Shown here: positions 27,946 through 36,711 of the stretch, piece after piece
Layout: each line of letters opens with the position of its first letter
Position numbering within the stretch: position 1 is the first letter of the stretch
Origin: an uncultured Alistipes sp.
GTDB lineage: Bacteria > Bacteroidota > Bacteroidia > Bacteroidales > Rikenellaceae
NCBI GenBank assembly: GCA_944321175.1
Contig: CALUKI010000008.1
Location: 1 to 64,000 of the forward strand
Length of the DNA stretch: 64,000 bases
Reading direction: 5' to 3'
Position numbers and translations under genes: made by a program
Notes under the pieces: generated by a model
Databases searched by the model: none
What the model saw: only the letters and a program-made list of their open reading frames with translations
Told to the model about the DNA's origin: nothing

Positions 27946-28404
27946 TCAGTCGTCGTAATCGGTCAGAAAGAAGTCGCTGTCGTCGAAGGTCAGATCGATT
28001 CCGTTGTTCAATTCGACCTCATAGGAGCGGCGGCCGTGCTTGAGCTCCGAAACACCGCAGACGGGGAAATTCTCGTCGATATAGGTCTGGATGGGCGGCG
28101 GTACGATCCCGACGGGAACGATTCCGTGTTTGCTCTCCACCTTTTTCCATTGGCCGTTGTTGCGAAATTCCAGTTTCGTGGCATCCGTAAGGATCACCTT
28201 GTAGGTGATGCGCAGGTGTTCGAACTCCTTTTTGACCAGCGCCGGACGGCTGTCGGGATAGTGCGTTGCAAGGAACTCCTTCGCTGCCGCCGGTATCCGG
28301 TCGGGCGAAACGGGGCGATCACAGTCGATCATCCATGCCCCGAAGAGCAGAATGCCGGCTGCGATCGCTCCTGCACCCAATCTTACCATGTGCTTGGTCT
28401 GCAT
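27946..28404 (-). CDS. PepSY-like domain protein, copy B
   Basis: A 152-residue exported or membrane-anchored protein: hydrophobic N-terminal segment (GAGAIAAGILLFGAWMI) followed by two PepSY-like half-domains (IPAAAKEFLATHYPDSRPALV, with TKLEFRNNGQWKKVESKHG, and YEVELNNGIDLTFDDSDFFL). These beta-lactamase-inhibitor-like folds are common in secreted Bacteroidota proteins of unknown function. It follows its paralogue by 12 nt in the same operon. The sequence before C34 (WMIDC) is not a good lipobox, so membrane anchoring by the hydrophobic segment is more likely. Confidence 0.8.
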   Translation of the reverse strand: MQTKHMVRLGAGAIAAGILLFGAWMIDCDRPVSPDRIPAAAKEFLATHYPDSRPALVKKEFEHLRITYKVILTDATKLEFRNNGQWKKVESKHGIVPVGIVPPPIQTYIDENFPVCGVSELKHGRRSYEVELNNGIDLTFDDSDFFLTDYDD

Positions 28405-28416
28405 GTGCGGCGGGTT

Positions 28417-28860
28417 TTAGTCATCGTAACCGATGATGTTGAACTGCTTGTCGAATTTGATCTCCAGCCCGTTGGAGAGTTCCACCTCCCATGTATAGGC
28501 ATTGCGCTCGATCTTTGTGACGTATTGTCCGGGGAAGTTGCTCTTGGCAACGGCATCGGCGATCTGCTGCGGGATGAGCGAGGCGGGAAGGGCGCTGTAT
28601 TTGCGCTCGATGCTCGTCCACTGGCCCTGCGTGTCGAAGTCGATTTCGGTGCGGTCGGTATAGGTCACCTCGTACTCCGAGCCGACGAACTTCGGATCCT
28701 CGACGACAAAAGCAATGGTCAGATCCTTGAAATTCGCGGCAAGGAACTGCTGTGCGGCGGCGGGCAATTGTTCAACGGTAATGGGACGTTCACGGTCACC
28801 GGCCTTGGCCGATACAACGGTTGCGAACATCAGGGCGACGGCAAAAAAAATCTTTTTCAT
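28417..28860 (-). CDS. PepSY-like domain protein, copy A
   Basis: A 147-residue secreted protein with a clean signal peptide (MKKIFFAVALMFATVVSAKA) and two tandem PepSY-like halves (VEQLPAAAQQFLAANFKD, TEIDFDTQGQWTSIERKYS, then VELSNGLEIKFDKQFNIIGYDD). It is a paralogue of the next gene, with the same spacing of NGL/NGI...F motifs and an identical YDD C-terminus. Likely periplasmic; a role in restraining proteases or sensing cell-envelope state has been suggested for PepSY folds, but nothing here proves it. A T-rich tract (28861-28912) lies upstream. Confidence 0.82.
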   Translation of the reverse strand: MKKIFFAVALMFATVVSAKAGDRERPITVEQLPAAAQQFLAANFKDLTIAFVVEDPKFVGSEYEVTYTDRTEIDFDTQGQWTSIERKYSALPASLIPQQIADAVAKSNFPGQYVTKIERNAYTWEVELSNGLEIKFDKQFNIIGYDD

Positions 28861-29101
28861 GGTCTTGGTGTTTTTAGTTTGTTTTTTAGTTTGTTTTTAG
28901 TCTGTCTCTTTTTTGAGGATTGTCTTTATCCGTGATGCAAAGGTTTTGCCCGATTTTGAAATGAAATTGAATTTTTCGGCGGCCGGTTCATTTTTTTTTC
29001 GTTTTTTTTGCCCGTATGAGGAACATTCGGCGGGAGACGCTTTGGCTGGCATCGGGTTTGCGGATGAAAATCATGTATTTATCGGAAATAGGAGGGGAGG
29101 C

Positions 29102-29133
29102 TTTGGCATCATGCGAAAAAAAATGTATATTTA
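29102..29133 (+). promoter_or_regulatory. Possible promoter of the choloylglycine-hydrolase-family gene
   Basis: TTTG at 29102-29105, a 20-nt spacer, and TATATTTA at 29126-29133; one base off the -7 consensus. Confidence 0.45.
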
Positions 29134-29232
29134 CATTCGGTTGGTGTTCAGCTGCCGCCCGTCTCCGGTTGAATGGAGCGGTGCGGCGGTGCGGAAAAAT
29201 CGGAGAGTGTACAGTTGATAAAATAAACCGTG

Positions 29233-30315
29233 ATGATGAAACGTGGATTTTATGTGATGGCGGCGATTGCCTCGTTCGTTCTGGCAATCCCTGCGGCCGA
29301 TGCCTGCACGGGTATTACGCTTACGGCAAAGGACGGCGGCTGTGTCGTCGCCCGGACGATCGAATGGGGCGGCAGTTTTCTGAACAGCAAATATGTGGTC
29401 GTGCCGCGCGGCTATACGCAGCGCTCCTATACGCCCGACGGTGTCGACGGTATGACCTTTACGTCGCGATACGGCTATGTAGGGCTGGCGGTCGAGCAGG
29501 AGGCGTTCGTTGCCGAAGGGGTCAATGAAGCGGGCCTTTCGGGCGGGCTGTTCTATTTTCCGGGCTACGGCGATTACGGCCCTTATCTCCCTGCGCACAA
29601 GGCGACGTCGATCGCCGATCTGCAACTCGTGGCGTGGGTGCTGGGCAGCTGCCGGACAATCGACGAGGTAAAGGCGGCCGTTGCAAAGGTTCATGTCGTT
29701 ACGATCGATCCGCGCGCACAGACCGTACATTGGCGTTTTACCGACCGTTCGGGCCATCAGGTCGTACTGGAGATCATCGACGGGGTGCCGCAGTTCCATG
29801 ACAATGCGTTGGGCGTATTGACCAACTCGCCCGATTTCGCGTGGCAGCTGACGAATCTCAACAACTATGTCAATCTCTATCCCGGTTCGGCCGCCGCGCA
29901 CCGGATGGGCGGTGTCGAACTGGCGGCATTCGGCGCCGGCAGCGGATTCCTCGGCATTCCGGGCGATGTGACACCGCCGTCGCGGTTTGTCCGCGCAGCG
30001 TTCTATCAGACGACGGCGCCGCAGCAGGAGACCTCCCGCCAAAGCGTCATCCAGAGTTTCCACATCCTGAACAATTTCGACATTCCGATCGGCATCGAGT
30101 TCGCGACGGGACAGATGCCCGCCGACATGCCGAGTGCCACGCAATGGACTTCGGCGACCGACCTGTCGAATCTCGAAATCTACTACCGGACGATGTACGA
30201 CAGCTCGATCCGTTGCATCGACCTCCGGACAATCGATTTCTCGAAGGTGAAGTATCGCGCGGAACCGCTCGATGCGGAGCTGGAGCAGCCTGTCGTTCCG
30301 GTCGTCATCCGCTGA
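29233..30315 (+). CDS. Choloylglycine hydrolase family protein (linear amide C-N hydrolase)
   Basis: Ntn-hydrolase of about 360 residues with a signal peptide ending ...VLAIPAADA|C, so cleavage exposes the N-terminal nucleophile Cys (ACTGITLTAKDGG). Other family positions are visible: Arg in VARTIEWGGS, Asn in GVLTNSPDFAWQ, and Arg in PPSRFVRAAFY. The family includes bile-salt hydrolases and penicillin V acylases. The RTIEW variant has Glu where many bile-salt hydrolases have Asp, so the substrate could be a bile salt or another N-acyl amide such as an acyl-homoserine lactone. Periplasmic. A GTG three nt upstream is a less likely start. Confidence 0.88.
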   Translation: MMKRGFYVMAAIASFVLAIPAADACTGITLTAKDGGCVVARTIEWGGSFLNSKYVVVPRGYTQRSYTPDGVDGMTFTSRYGYVGLAVEQEAFVAEGVNEAGLSGGLFYFPGYGDYGPYLPAHKATSIADLQLVAWVLGSCRTIDEVKAAVAKVHVVTIDPRAQTVHWRFTDRSGHQVVLEIIDGVPQFHDNALGVLTNSPDFAWQLTNLNNYVNLYPGSAAAHRMGGVELAAFGAGSGFLGIPGDVTPPSRFVRAAFYQTTAPQQETSRQSVIQSFHILNNFDIPIGIEFATGQMPADMPSATQWTSATDLSNLEIYYRTMYDSSIRCIDLRTIDFSKVKYRAEPLDAELEQPVVPVVIR

Positions 30316-30444
30316 CGGCCGCTCCTGAGGCGAACGGTGCCGATGACCGCATTGCGTCGGCAGGGCGGGACGCGGCGGAGAAGTCTCCGTACGGAGTGCG
30401 CCGTACATGTCCGGACGGGCGCCGCTTGAAACGGCCCTCTTTAT

Positions 30445-30468
30445 TGAACGGCCGGCTCCGGCCGTTCA
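30445..30468. repeat. Inverted repeat (cruciform-capable)
   Basis: A perfect 11-bp inverted repeat (30445-30455 with 30458-30468, 2-nt loop) lies in the 257-nt gap before the small secreted protein. No T-tract adjoins it on either side, so it is at best a weak terminator for the upstream gene. Confidence 0.6.
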
Positions 30469-30535
30469 GTCCGGCGCTCCTTTCCTCCGGATTTTCTTGC
30501 CGTACAACCCGGCCGTCGGGAATCTCTCCGACGGC

Positions 30536-30566
30536 TTGCCAGTCCCGATTTTTTTTACTACTTTTG
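30536..30566 (+). promoter_or_regulatory. Promoter of the small secreted protein gene
   Basis: TTG at 30536-30538 and TACTTTTG at 30559-30566 (20-nt spacer). The last base of the -7 element is 6 nt before the ATG, so the message would be leaderless or nearly so. Confidence 0.6.
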
Positions 30567-30572
30567 TCAGCG

Positions 30573-30989
30573 ATGCGCAAATGGCTGATTCTGTTGTTCC
30601 TCTCTCTTGCCGTCCATCTGGACGGGGAGCGGTTGTCGTTTGTCCGGTGGCAAACGCCGATTGCGGAGTCCCCGTTGTGGAAACTCTCCGACAGGAACCC
30701 ATCCGATTCCCGATGCGAGGTGCGCATGGACAGGAGCCGGCTGGTGGAACTGCTGACGGAGTCGGCCTCCAATCCGGCCTATTCCGAACCGACGGCGCCC
30801 TTTTCGTGCCGTGTGCAACGACTCTCCGAAGCGTCATCGGAGTACTCCGTATTGCGTTACGGAGAGATATATGCCGGCAACTGCCGGCCTTCGACGCAGA
30901 TGGTTAAATCATTCTCTTTTGCTGTGTTGTTGCGTGCCGGGCAACCGGTGGAACGCTATGTTCTGCGGTTGCGGCGGCTGCTTATTTGA
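30573..30989 (+). CDS. Small secreted protein of unknown function
   Basis: A 138-residue predicted exported protein: MRKWLILLFLSLAVHLDG forms a signal peptide, followed by a basic, Ser/Arg-rich mature part (MDRSRLVELLTESASNPAYS, VQRLSEASSEYSVLRYGEIY, then RAGQPVERYVLRLRRLLI). It is hidden in the last third of a longer open frame that overlaps the upstream hydrolase gene out of frame; the signal peptide and the promoter just ahead of this ATG argue that only this part is real. No family was recognised. Similar short secreted proteins are common in Bacteroides and Alistipes. Confidence 0.6.
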   Translation: MRKWLILLFLSLAVHLDGERLSFVRWQTPIAESPLWKLSDRNPSDSRCEVRMDRSRLVELLTESASNPAYSEPTAPFSCRVQRLSEASSEYSVLRYGEIYAGNCRPSTQMVKSFSFAVLLRAGQPVERYVLRLRRLLI

Positions 30990-31138
30990 TACCGTGCGTT
31001 TTGTGGCGGTACGGCTCTTTTCGGGATGCCGTGCCGTCCGTATCGTGCCTGCGGCAGGCAGGCCGACAGGCCGATGGGCGGCTGCGCCCGTCGGATCCCG
31101 AATGCAAACAAGTCGAACAAGCATTAACGCAAACAATC

Positions 31139-31654
31139 ATGAACAGAAACCAGTTGGCGGAGGCGCTTTATGCACTTCCCGGAAATATCGTTGTAAAAGG
31201 TCGAAAATCGTTGGTCGCACCCCTTCTTATGATCGTTGTCGGGGCGGTTTTGACCGTAATCGCCCTGCTGCCGTCAGCATCCGATTGGGGCGATCTGAAA
31301 TTGACCTGCATGTCGCTCGGCGGCGTGATCCTTGTTGCAGGCGCCGTCGTGACAGGGCTCCGGCTCTTCGGCAGCGGCGGCATCCCGCTTTATGGGCGCG
31401 ACCGCACACCGCTGGCGTGGATGGAGTATTATTACGACCGGCAGCACGCCGCCGAGGTCACCGACTGCATGACGCGGCGGGATTGGAAACGTCTGCGTGA
31501 ATTGCAGGCGGATCACGCCGCTCCCGTGCGGCTGGTCGGTTACCGGACCCCCGATGATGCGTTCGTGGCCTGTCGGGTGTTCCTCTATGCGGAACTGGAG
31601 GAGCGGCCGTTGACCGATCTGCTCGTAGCCGATCGGAACACTCCGGAGGCGTAG
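31139..31654 (+). CDS. Small two-span membrane protein, unknown function
   Basis: A 171-residue predicted inner-membrane protein with two adjacent hydrophobic segments (LVAPLLMIVVGAVLTVIALL and LTCMSLGGVILVAGAVVTGL), then a soluble C-terminal part of about 95 residues (TPLAWMEYYYDRQHAAEVTD, RLRELQADHAAPVRLVGYR). No domain was recognised. The frame extends 51 codons upstream, but that extension is arginine- and cysteine-rich and lacks features, so ATG 31139 is preferred. It lies 98 nt before the K+/H+ antiporter and may be co-transcribed. Confidence 0.72.
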   Translation: MNRNQLAEALYALPGNIVVKGRKSLVAPLLMIVVGAVLTVIALLPSASDWGDLKLTCMSLGGVILVAGAVVTGLRLFGSGGIPLYGRDRTPLAWMEYYYDRQHAAEVTDCMTRRDWKRLRELQADHAAPVRLVGYRTPDDAFVACRVFLYAELEERPLTDLLVADRNTPEA

Positions 31655-31752
31655 CGGCCGATGTGCCGCGAAACCTGCGGCGGGATGGATGACCCGATCT
31701 TGATCCGGTGATCGGAGCACCGTTGTATCGAACCACTGTTGTATGGAAGATT

Positions 31753-33225
31753 ATGTTGCTGACTACTGAAAATATCATTCTGATCGGAGCCCTGCTGTTG
31801 CTGGTTTCGGTCTTTGCCGGAAAGGTCGCCTACCGTTTCGGTGCTCCCGCGCTGTTGCTCTTTCTGGCGGTGGGCATGCTCTTCGGACTGCGTTTCATCT
31901 CCTTCAACTCGGCCCCGGTGGCGCAGTTTGTGGGAACGGTCGCGTTGAGCGTAATCCTCTTTTCGGGCGGTATGGATACCCGTTATCGGGCAATCCGGCC
32001 GGTTATCGCCCCCGGAGTGGTGCTGGCGACCGTCGGTGTGGCCCTTACGGCTTTGATCGTCGCGGGTTTCGTCTATCTTGTGGCGCCGTGCTGTGATGTC
32101 CGCATGCCGTTCCTGCTGGCGCTGCTCTTTGCAGCGACGATGTCTTCGACCGACTCCGCTTCGGTCTTCTCGATCCTCCGGAGCCGCCGGCAGGGGCTCT
32201 CCGAAAATCTGCGTCCCCTGCTGGAGCTGGAGAGTGGTAGCAACGACCCGATGGCCTATATTCTGACTATCCTGCTCGTCGGACTGTTGACGCCCGGCGA
32301 TACGTTGGGTTTCGGAATGAGTTTCGTGCTCTTCGTCGTAGGGATGACGCTCGGTGTGGCGGCCGGTTACGGTTTCGGCCGTCTGGCCGTCTGGACAATT
32401 AACCGCATCAATATCGACAACCAGTCGCTCTATGCCGTGTTGCTGCTGGCGTTCGTCTTCCTGACCTTCTCCGTGACGGATCTCATGCGCGGAAACGGCT
32501 ATCTGGCCGTATATGTCGCGGGCCTTGTCGTCGGAAACTATCCGATTCTGCACAAACGCACGCTCGGCGCCTTCTTCGACGGTTTTACCTGGCTTTTCCA
32601 GGTGATTCTCTTCGTGACGCTGGGTTTGCTGGTCAATAGCGAGGAGTTGCTGCAACCCGAAGTCCTGCTGTTGGGCGGACTGACGGCTGTTTTCATGATC
32701 GTCGTGGCGCGTCCCGCCGCTGTTTTCCTCTCGCTGCTGCCCTTCCGGAAATTTTCCACACGGGCACGGCTCTATGTTTCATGGGTGGGATTGCGCGGCG
32801 CCGTGCCCATTATCTTTGCGACGTATCCCGTTGTGGCGGGTGTCGAGGGGTCGGGGCTGCTCTTCAACATCGTCTTCTTCGTGACGCTGCTGTCGCTCGT
32901 CGTGCAGGGGACGACCGTAAGCAGTATGGCCGAATGGCTGGGACTGGCCTATCCCGAACGCGAACGGATCTTCAACGACGAGGTGATGAACCGTATGATT
33001 GACGATGCGACGACCGAGGTGACCGTCACCGAATCGATGCTCGAAGCGGGGCATCATTTGCGCGATATCTCGTTGCCGACGGCCACGCTGGTGGTAATGG
33101 TCGCGCGGGACGGTTCGTTTTTCGTGCCGCGCGGCAATACGATCCTGCGCGTGGGCGACAAACTGCTTGTCGTGACCGAGAACAAGTCCGAAATGAAATC
33201 CGTCGCGCGTTCCCACGAACCGTAG
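31753..33225 (+). CDS. Potassium/proton antiporter (CPA1, NhaP2/CvrA type) with TrkA-C domain
   Basis: Inner-membrane cation/proton antiporter of about 490 residues. Twelve or more hydrophobic helices occupy residues 5-400, with the family motifs SSTDSASVFSIL and LELESGSNDPMAYILT, whose acidic residues carry the ion. A TrkA-C-like regulatory domain follows (DISLPTATLVVMVARDGSFF, then RVGDKLLVVTENKSEM), as in NhaP2/CvrA proteins that export K+ to adjust pH and volume. The K+ preference is inferred from that domain. ATG 31753 avoids a 15-residue hydrophilic extension. Confidence 0.9.
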   Translation: MLLTTENIILIGALLLLVSVFAGKVAYRFGAPALLLFLAVGMLFGLRFISFNSAPVAQFVGTVALSVILFSGGMDTRYRAIRPVIAPGVVLATVGVALTALIVAGFVYLVAPCCDVRMPFLLALLFAATMSSTDSASVFSILRSRRQGLSENLRPLLELESGSNDPMAYILTILLVGLLTPGDTLGFGMSFVLFVVGMTLGVAAGYGFGRLAVWTINRINIDNQSLYAVLLLAFVFLTFSVTDLMRGNGYLAVYVAGLVVGNYPILHKRTLGAFFDGFTWLFQVILFVTLGLLVNSEELLQPEVLLLGGLTAVFMIVVARPAAVFLSLLPFRKFSTRARLYVSWVGLRGAVPIIFATYPVVAGVEGSGLLFNIVFFVTLLSLVVQGTTVSSMAEWLGLAYPERERIFNDEVMNRMIDDATTEVTVTESMLEAGHHLRDISLPTATLVVMVARDGSFFVPRGNTILRVGDKLLVVTENKSEMKSVARSHEP

Positions 33226-33322
33226 GCCGCGTTCACGGACGAGAGGGGCGGTTCCGCTTTTGGTTGCTGTCCTGTCTGCCTTGTCCGACGGCGTTACGGC
33301 CGCTGCTGCGCATGGAAAAGAA

Positions 33323-33365
33323 GACGGCCGCAAGACTTTTTAGGGTCTTGCGGCCGTCGCTTTTG
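33323..33365 (+). terminator. Terminator between the antiporter and korB
   Basis: A 14-bp perfect stem (33323-33336 with 33345-33358) is followed by GCTTTTG. On the opposite strand the hairpin is followed by TTCTTTTCC, so it could end both convergent genes. Confidence 0.85.
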
Positions 33366-33471
33366 TACCGGCAGCCGGCTTTCCCCGCTGCGGGAGGATC
33401 TTCGCTTTGCGGAGATCCCATTGCGGGGCGTCCGTAAATGGGCCGCATCCAACCGGCGGGCCGTTTCCGTG

Positions 33472-34503
33472 TCAGCCGATTGTCCAGGTCTCGCCCGAAT
33501 GAAGCAGTTCGTCCATCGTGCGGATCGGATTGGCTTTCTGCACTTCGGCGACCTGTTCGCCGACTTTGCCGTCATAAACGTATTCGTCTTCGACGTCGCG
33601 GATCACGCCGACGGCAACCGGAAAATCGGGGTATTTCATCGCCGCCAGCATCAGATGCAGCGACGTGTCGCGTTCATGGGCGTCGTGTGTGAGGATCCGG
33701 TCGAGCGTATAGCCCTCCTGACCGACGGTTACCACCTTCAACCGGCCGTTTTCACGGACAAGCCCCTTGTCGTTGGCTGCGCCGAAGAGCATCTTTTCGC
33801 CGTGCCGCAGCAAAATCGTCCGTTCGGCGCGCGTCGCCTTGTCGGCCGCGAAATCGGCATGGGTCCTGTTGTTGAATATCACGCAGTTGACGAGACATTC
33901 GACGACCGACATCCCCTTGTGGCGCGCTGCAGCGACCAGACATTGCTTCGTCAGCTCCACCTCGGCATCGATCGTGCGGGCGAAAAACGTCCCCTTGGCG
34001 CCGATGACCAGCTCGCCCGGATTGAACGGTTTTTCGATTGTTCCGTAGGGCGACGTCTTGGTGATTTTGCCCAGTTTGGTGGTGGGCGAGTACTGCCCCT
34101 TCGTCAATCCGTAGATCTCGTTGTTGAAGAGCAGGCAGTTGAGATCCACGTTGCGACGGATGGCATGGATGAAATGGTTGCCGCCGATGGCCAGCGAGTC
34201 GCCGTCGCCCGTGCAGACCCAGACGCTCAGATCGGGGTTGGCGACCTTCACGCCCGTTGCTACGGCGTTGGCACGCCCGTGAATCGTATGGAACCCGAAG
34301 GTCTTCATGTAGTAGATGAAACGCGACGAACAACCGATGCCCGATATGAATACGAAACGGTTGTGCGGCGTGTCGAGCGTATCGGCCACTTCGGGCATGG
34401 CCCGTTGTACGGCGTTGAGAATGGCGTGGTCGCCGCAGCCCGGGCACCATTTGACTTCTTGATCCGACTTGAAATCGGCCGGAGTATAGTTGTATGCAGC
34501 CAT
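33472..34503 (-). CDS. korB: 2-oxoacid:ferredoxin oxidoreductase, beta subunit
   Basis: TPP-binding subunit, 343 residues, of an oxygen-sensitive complex that oxidatively decarboxylates 2-oxoglutarate (or another 2-oxoacid) with ferredoxin. KWCPGCGDHAIL and GIGCSSRF open the TPP domain, and the Mg/TPP motif is GDGDSLAIGGNHFIHA followed by NNEIYGLTKGQYSPTT. The GLTKGQ(Y/S)SPTT wording is typical of 2-oxoglutarate enzymes (KGOR). It lies 3 nt after korA, in the same transcript. Bacteroidota use such enzymes in incomplete or reductive TCA steps; the preference for 2-oxoglutarate is a family-based inference. Confidence 0.93.
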   Translation of the reverse strand: MAAYNYTPADFKSDQEVKWCPGCGDHAILNAVQRAMPEVADTLDTPHNRFVFISGIGCSSRFIYYMKTFGFHTIHGRANAVATGVKVANPDLSVWVCTGDGDSLAIGGNHFIHAIRRNVDLNCLLFNNEIYGLTKGQYSPTTKLGKITKTSPYGTIEKPFNPGELVIGAKGTFFARTIDAEVELTKQCLVAAARHKGMSVVECLVNCVIFNNRTHADFAADKATRAERTILLRHGEKMLFGAANDKGLVRENGRLKVVTVGQEGYTLDRILTHDAHERDTSLHLMLAAMKYPDFPVAVGVIRDVEDEYVYDGKVGEQVAEVQKANPIRTMDELLHSGETWTIG

Positions 34504-34506
34504 GAT

Positions 34507-36357
34507 TTACTCCTCCAATAAACGGTTGAATTCGGACGTCAGCTCCACCGTAGTGAAGGGCAGTCCTTCGCATTTGTTGTACTGTTCGAAGCGGAACTCC
34601 TGAAAATGTTGCCGCAGATAACCGGCCATCTGGCCTTCGTTGAGTTCGCAGACCACGATGCGGCGGAAACCCTGAAGAATTTCCCGCACGCCATCCGGCA
34701 GCGGATTGATGTAGTTGAGGTGGCAGAGCGAGATGCGTTTGCCCTCTTCCTGCAACGCCTCGACGGCACTTTGCAGATGTCCGCGTGTGCCGCCCCAGCC
34801 GATGACCAGCAGATCGCCTTGCGTCTCGCCGAAGACTTCCTGCCGGGGGAGATCCTCGACGACGGCGGCCACCTTTGCGGCGCGCGTACGCACCATCTCC
34901 TGGTGGTTCGACGGGTCGTAGGAGATGCATCCTTTCAGATGGTCTTTCTCCAGTCCGCCGATACGGTGTTCAAGCCCTGCCTTGCCCGGAAAGGCCCACC
35001 CCCGGACGTGGCGGGCATCGCGGGTGTAAGGCATGAAGGCTTCGCCCTCCGGATGGGGTTCGACGATGGGCGGGCAGATGGCGGGATAATCGCTCATCTG
35101 CGGTATGCGCCAGGGCTGCGAACCGTTGGCGATGAATCCGTCGGTCAGCAGAATGACGGGCGTCATGTGCTCCATGGCGATTTTGCCCGCTTCGAAAGCG
35201 AAACGGAAACAGTCGCCGGGCGTCGAAGCGGCGATGACTACGACCGGACATTCGCCGTTACGCCCGTAGAGTGCCTGTTGCAGGTCGCTCTGCTCGGTCT
35301 TGGTCGGAAGTCCCGTCGAAGGGCCGCCGCGCTGCACATCGACAACTACGAGCGGCAGCTCGCCCATGACAGCCAGTCCCAGCGCCTCGCTCTTGAGCGA
35401 CAGTCCCGGGCCGGAGGTCGTCGTCACGGCAAAGTTGCCCGCAAAGGCGGCGCCGATGGCCGTGCAGATGCCGGCGATCTCGTCCTCAGCCTGCACGGTC
35501 TTGACTCCCAGCTCTTTGTGCTTCGCCAGCTCTTCGAGGATGACCGTAGCGGGAGTAATGGGGTAGGAGCCGCAGAAAAGCGGCAGTCCGGCCTTTTCGG
35601 CTGCGGCCATCAATCCCCATGCCGTAGCGACATTGCCGTTGATCGAACGGTAGGTCCCTTTTTCGAGCGGTGCGGTCGGCACCGTATAGGTATTGGCGAA
35701 CTGGTGGGTGTTTGCCGCAAAGTTGTATCCGGCATCGATAGCCCGCTTGTTGGCTTCGGCGATGAGCGGATTCTTGCGTGCGAATTTCGAGTCGAGGTAG
35801 CTCTTTGCGTGGTCTTCCGGACGTTGGAAAAGGTAGAAGCAAATGCCCAATGCGAACATGTTCTTGCACTTGACGACCGATTTGTTGTCCAGCTCCAACT
35901 CCTTGAGCGCTTCACGCGTCATCGAGGTGATGTCGGGCACCACGAGGTTGTATCCCTCCAGACCGAGCTCTGCAACCGGATCGTCGGTTTTGAACCCTGC
36001 TTTCCGGAAGTTGGCTTCGGTGAGGGAGTCGCCATCGACGATGACCGTCGCATTTGCTTTCAGCCATTTGCGGTTTGCCTTGAGTGCTGCGGGGTTCATT
36101 GCCACCAGAACGTCGCAATAGTCGCCCGGATTGATGATGCGTCGCGCACCGAAATGTACCTGAAACCCTGAAACGCCGGCAACGGTTCCTTGCGGCGCGC
36201 GAATCTCGGCGGGGTAGTCGGGGAATGTAGAGATTCCGTTTCCCATCAGCGCCGAGGTGTCCGAGAATAACGTACCCGTGAGCTGCATTCCGTCGCCCGA
36301 ATCGCCCGAAAAGCGGATGACGACATCCTGAAGCTCTTGTACCTGTTTGTGATTCAT
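34507..36357 (-). CDS. korA: 2-oxoacid:ferredoxin oxidoreductase, fused gamma-alpha subunit
   Basis: A 616-residue subunit that fuses the gamma domain (about 1-190, RFSGDSGDGMQLTGTLFSD) to the alpha, pyrimidine-binding domain (about 200-600). The alpha part has GSYPITPATVILEELAKH, the catalytic Glu in QAEDEIAGICTAIGAA, TTTSGPGLSLKSEALGLA and RGGPSTGLPTKTEQSDL. It pairs with korB immediately downstream to make the two-subunit form common in Bacteroidota. A -7-like TACCTTTG lies about 110 nt upstream on this strand. Confidence 0.94.
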   Translation of the reverse strand: MNHKQVQELQDVVIRFSGDSGDGMQLTGTLFSDTSALMGNGISTFPDYPAEIRAPQGTVAGVSGFQVHFGARRIINPGDYCDVLVAMNPAALKANRKWLKANATVIVDGDSLTEANFRKAGFKTDDPVAELGLEGYNLVVPDITSMTREALKELELDNKSVVKCKNMFALGICFYLFQRPEDHAKSYLDSKFARKNPLIAEANKRAIDAGYNFAANTHQFANTYTVPTAPLEKGTYRSINGNVATAWGLMAAAEKAGLPLFCGSYPITPATVILEELAKHKELGVKTVQAEDEIAGICTAIGAAFAGNFAVTTTSGPGLSLKSEALGLAVMGELPLVVVDVQRGGPSTGLPTKTEQSDLQQALYGRNGECPVVVIAASTPGDCFRFAFEAGKIAMEHMTPVILLTDGFIANGSQPWRIPQMSDYPAICPPIVEPHPEGEAFMPYTRDARHVRGWAFPGKAGLEHRIGGLEKDHLKGCISYDPSNHQEMVRTRAAKVAAVVEDLPRQEVFGETQGDLLVIGWGGTRGHLQSAVEALQEEGKRISLCHLNYINPLPDGVREILQGFRRIVVCELNEGQMAGYLRQHFQEFRFEQYNKCEGLPFTTVELTSEFNRLLEE

Positions 36358-36467
36358 CGCTTGAGGTTATTGAGGATTAGCAAAAAATCGCTCGTCGTTT
36401 CGGGTTGCCGGGCTGCCGTCGGGCAAAGCGGAACGACGTTCGGATCGGGTTATCGACCGGTCAGAGA

Positions 36468-36475
36468 CAAAGGTA
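36468..36475 (-). promoter_or_regulatory. -7 element of korAB
   Basis: TACCTTTG on the minus strand, giving a leader of roughly 100 nt before korA. The -33 element is poor. The rest of 36358-36711 (354 nt) shows no gene. Confidence 0.5.
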
Positions 36476-36711
36476 TGAAAAATTTTTTAATAAAGGTGCT
36501 CTCCTTGGGCTTTTTCCTTGTGTGCCGTATGCTTCTCCTTCCCTGCCGCGATGTGTTCCTGAGGAAATTCAAGGTGCGGCGTCCGATGAATCATCCTTCG
36601 GATGCTGTCGTCGTGGCTCCGGCCGGAAAAGACCGGATTTTCCACGGGGACGGCCGCTGTCGTTTCTCGCTCGGTGGCGGGCCTTGCCGCAACCCCTGCC
36701 CTCGTCCTTCC

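Noticed and set aside
29841..30572. The 5' two thirds of a longer open frame overlapping the choloylglycine-hydrolase gene
   Set aside because: It runs out of frame inside that gene and is Arg/Pro-rich; only the last 138 codons have a signal peptide and promoter.
33472..36357. Pyruvate:ferredoxin oxidoreductase
   Set aside because: The two-gene gamma-alpha/beta layout and the GLTKGQYSPTT region fit the 2-oxoglutarate-type enzymes better than the single-chain pyruvate enzyme, though pyruvate cannot be ruled out.
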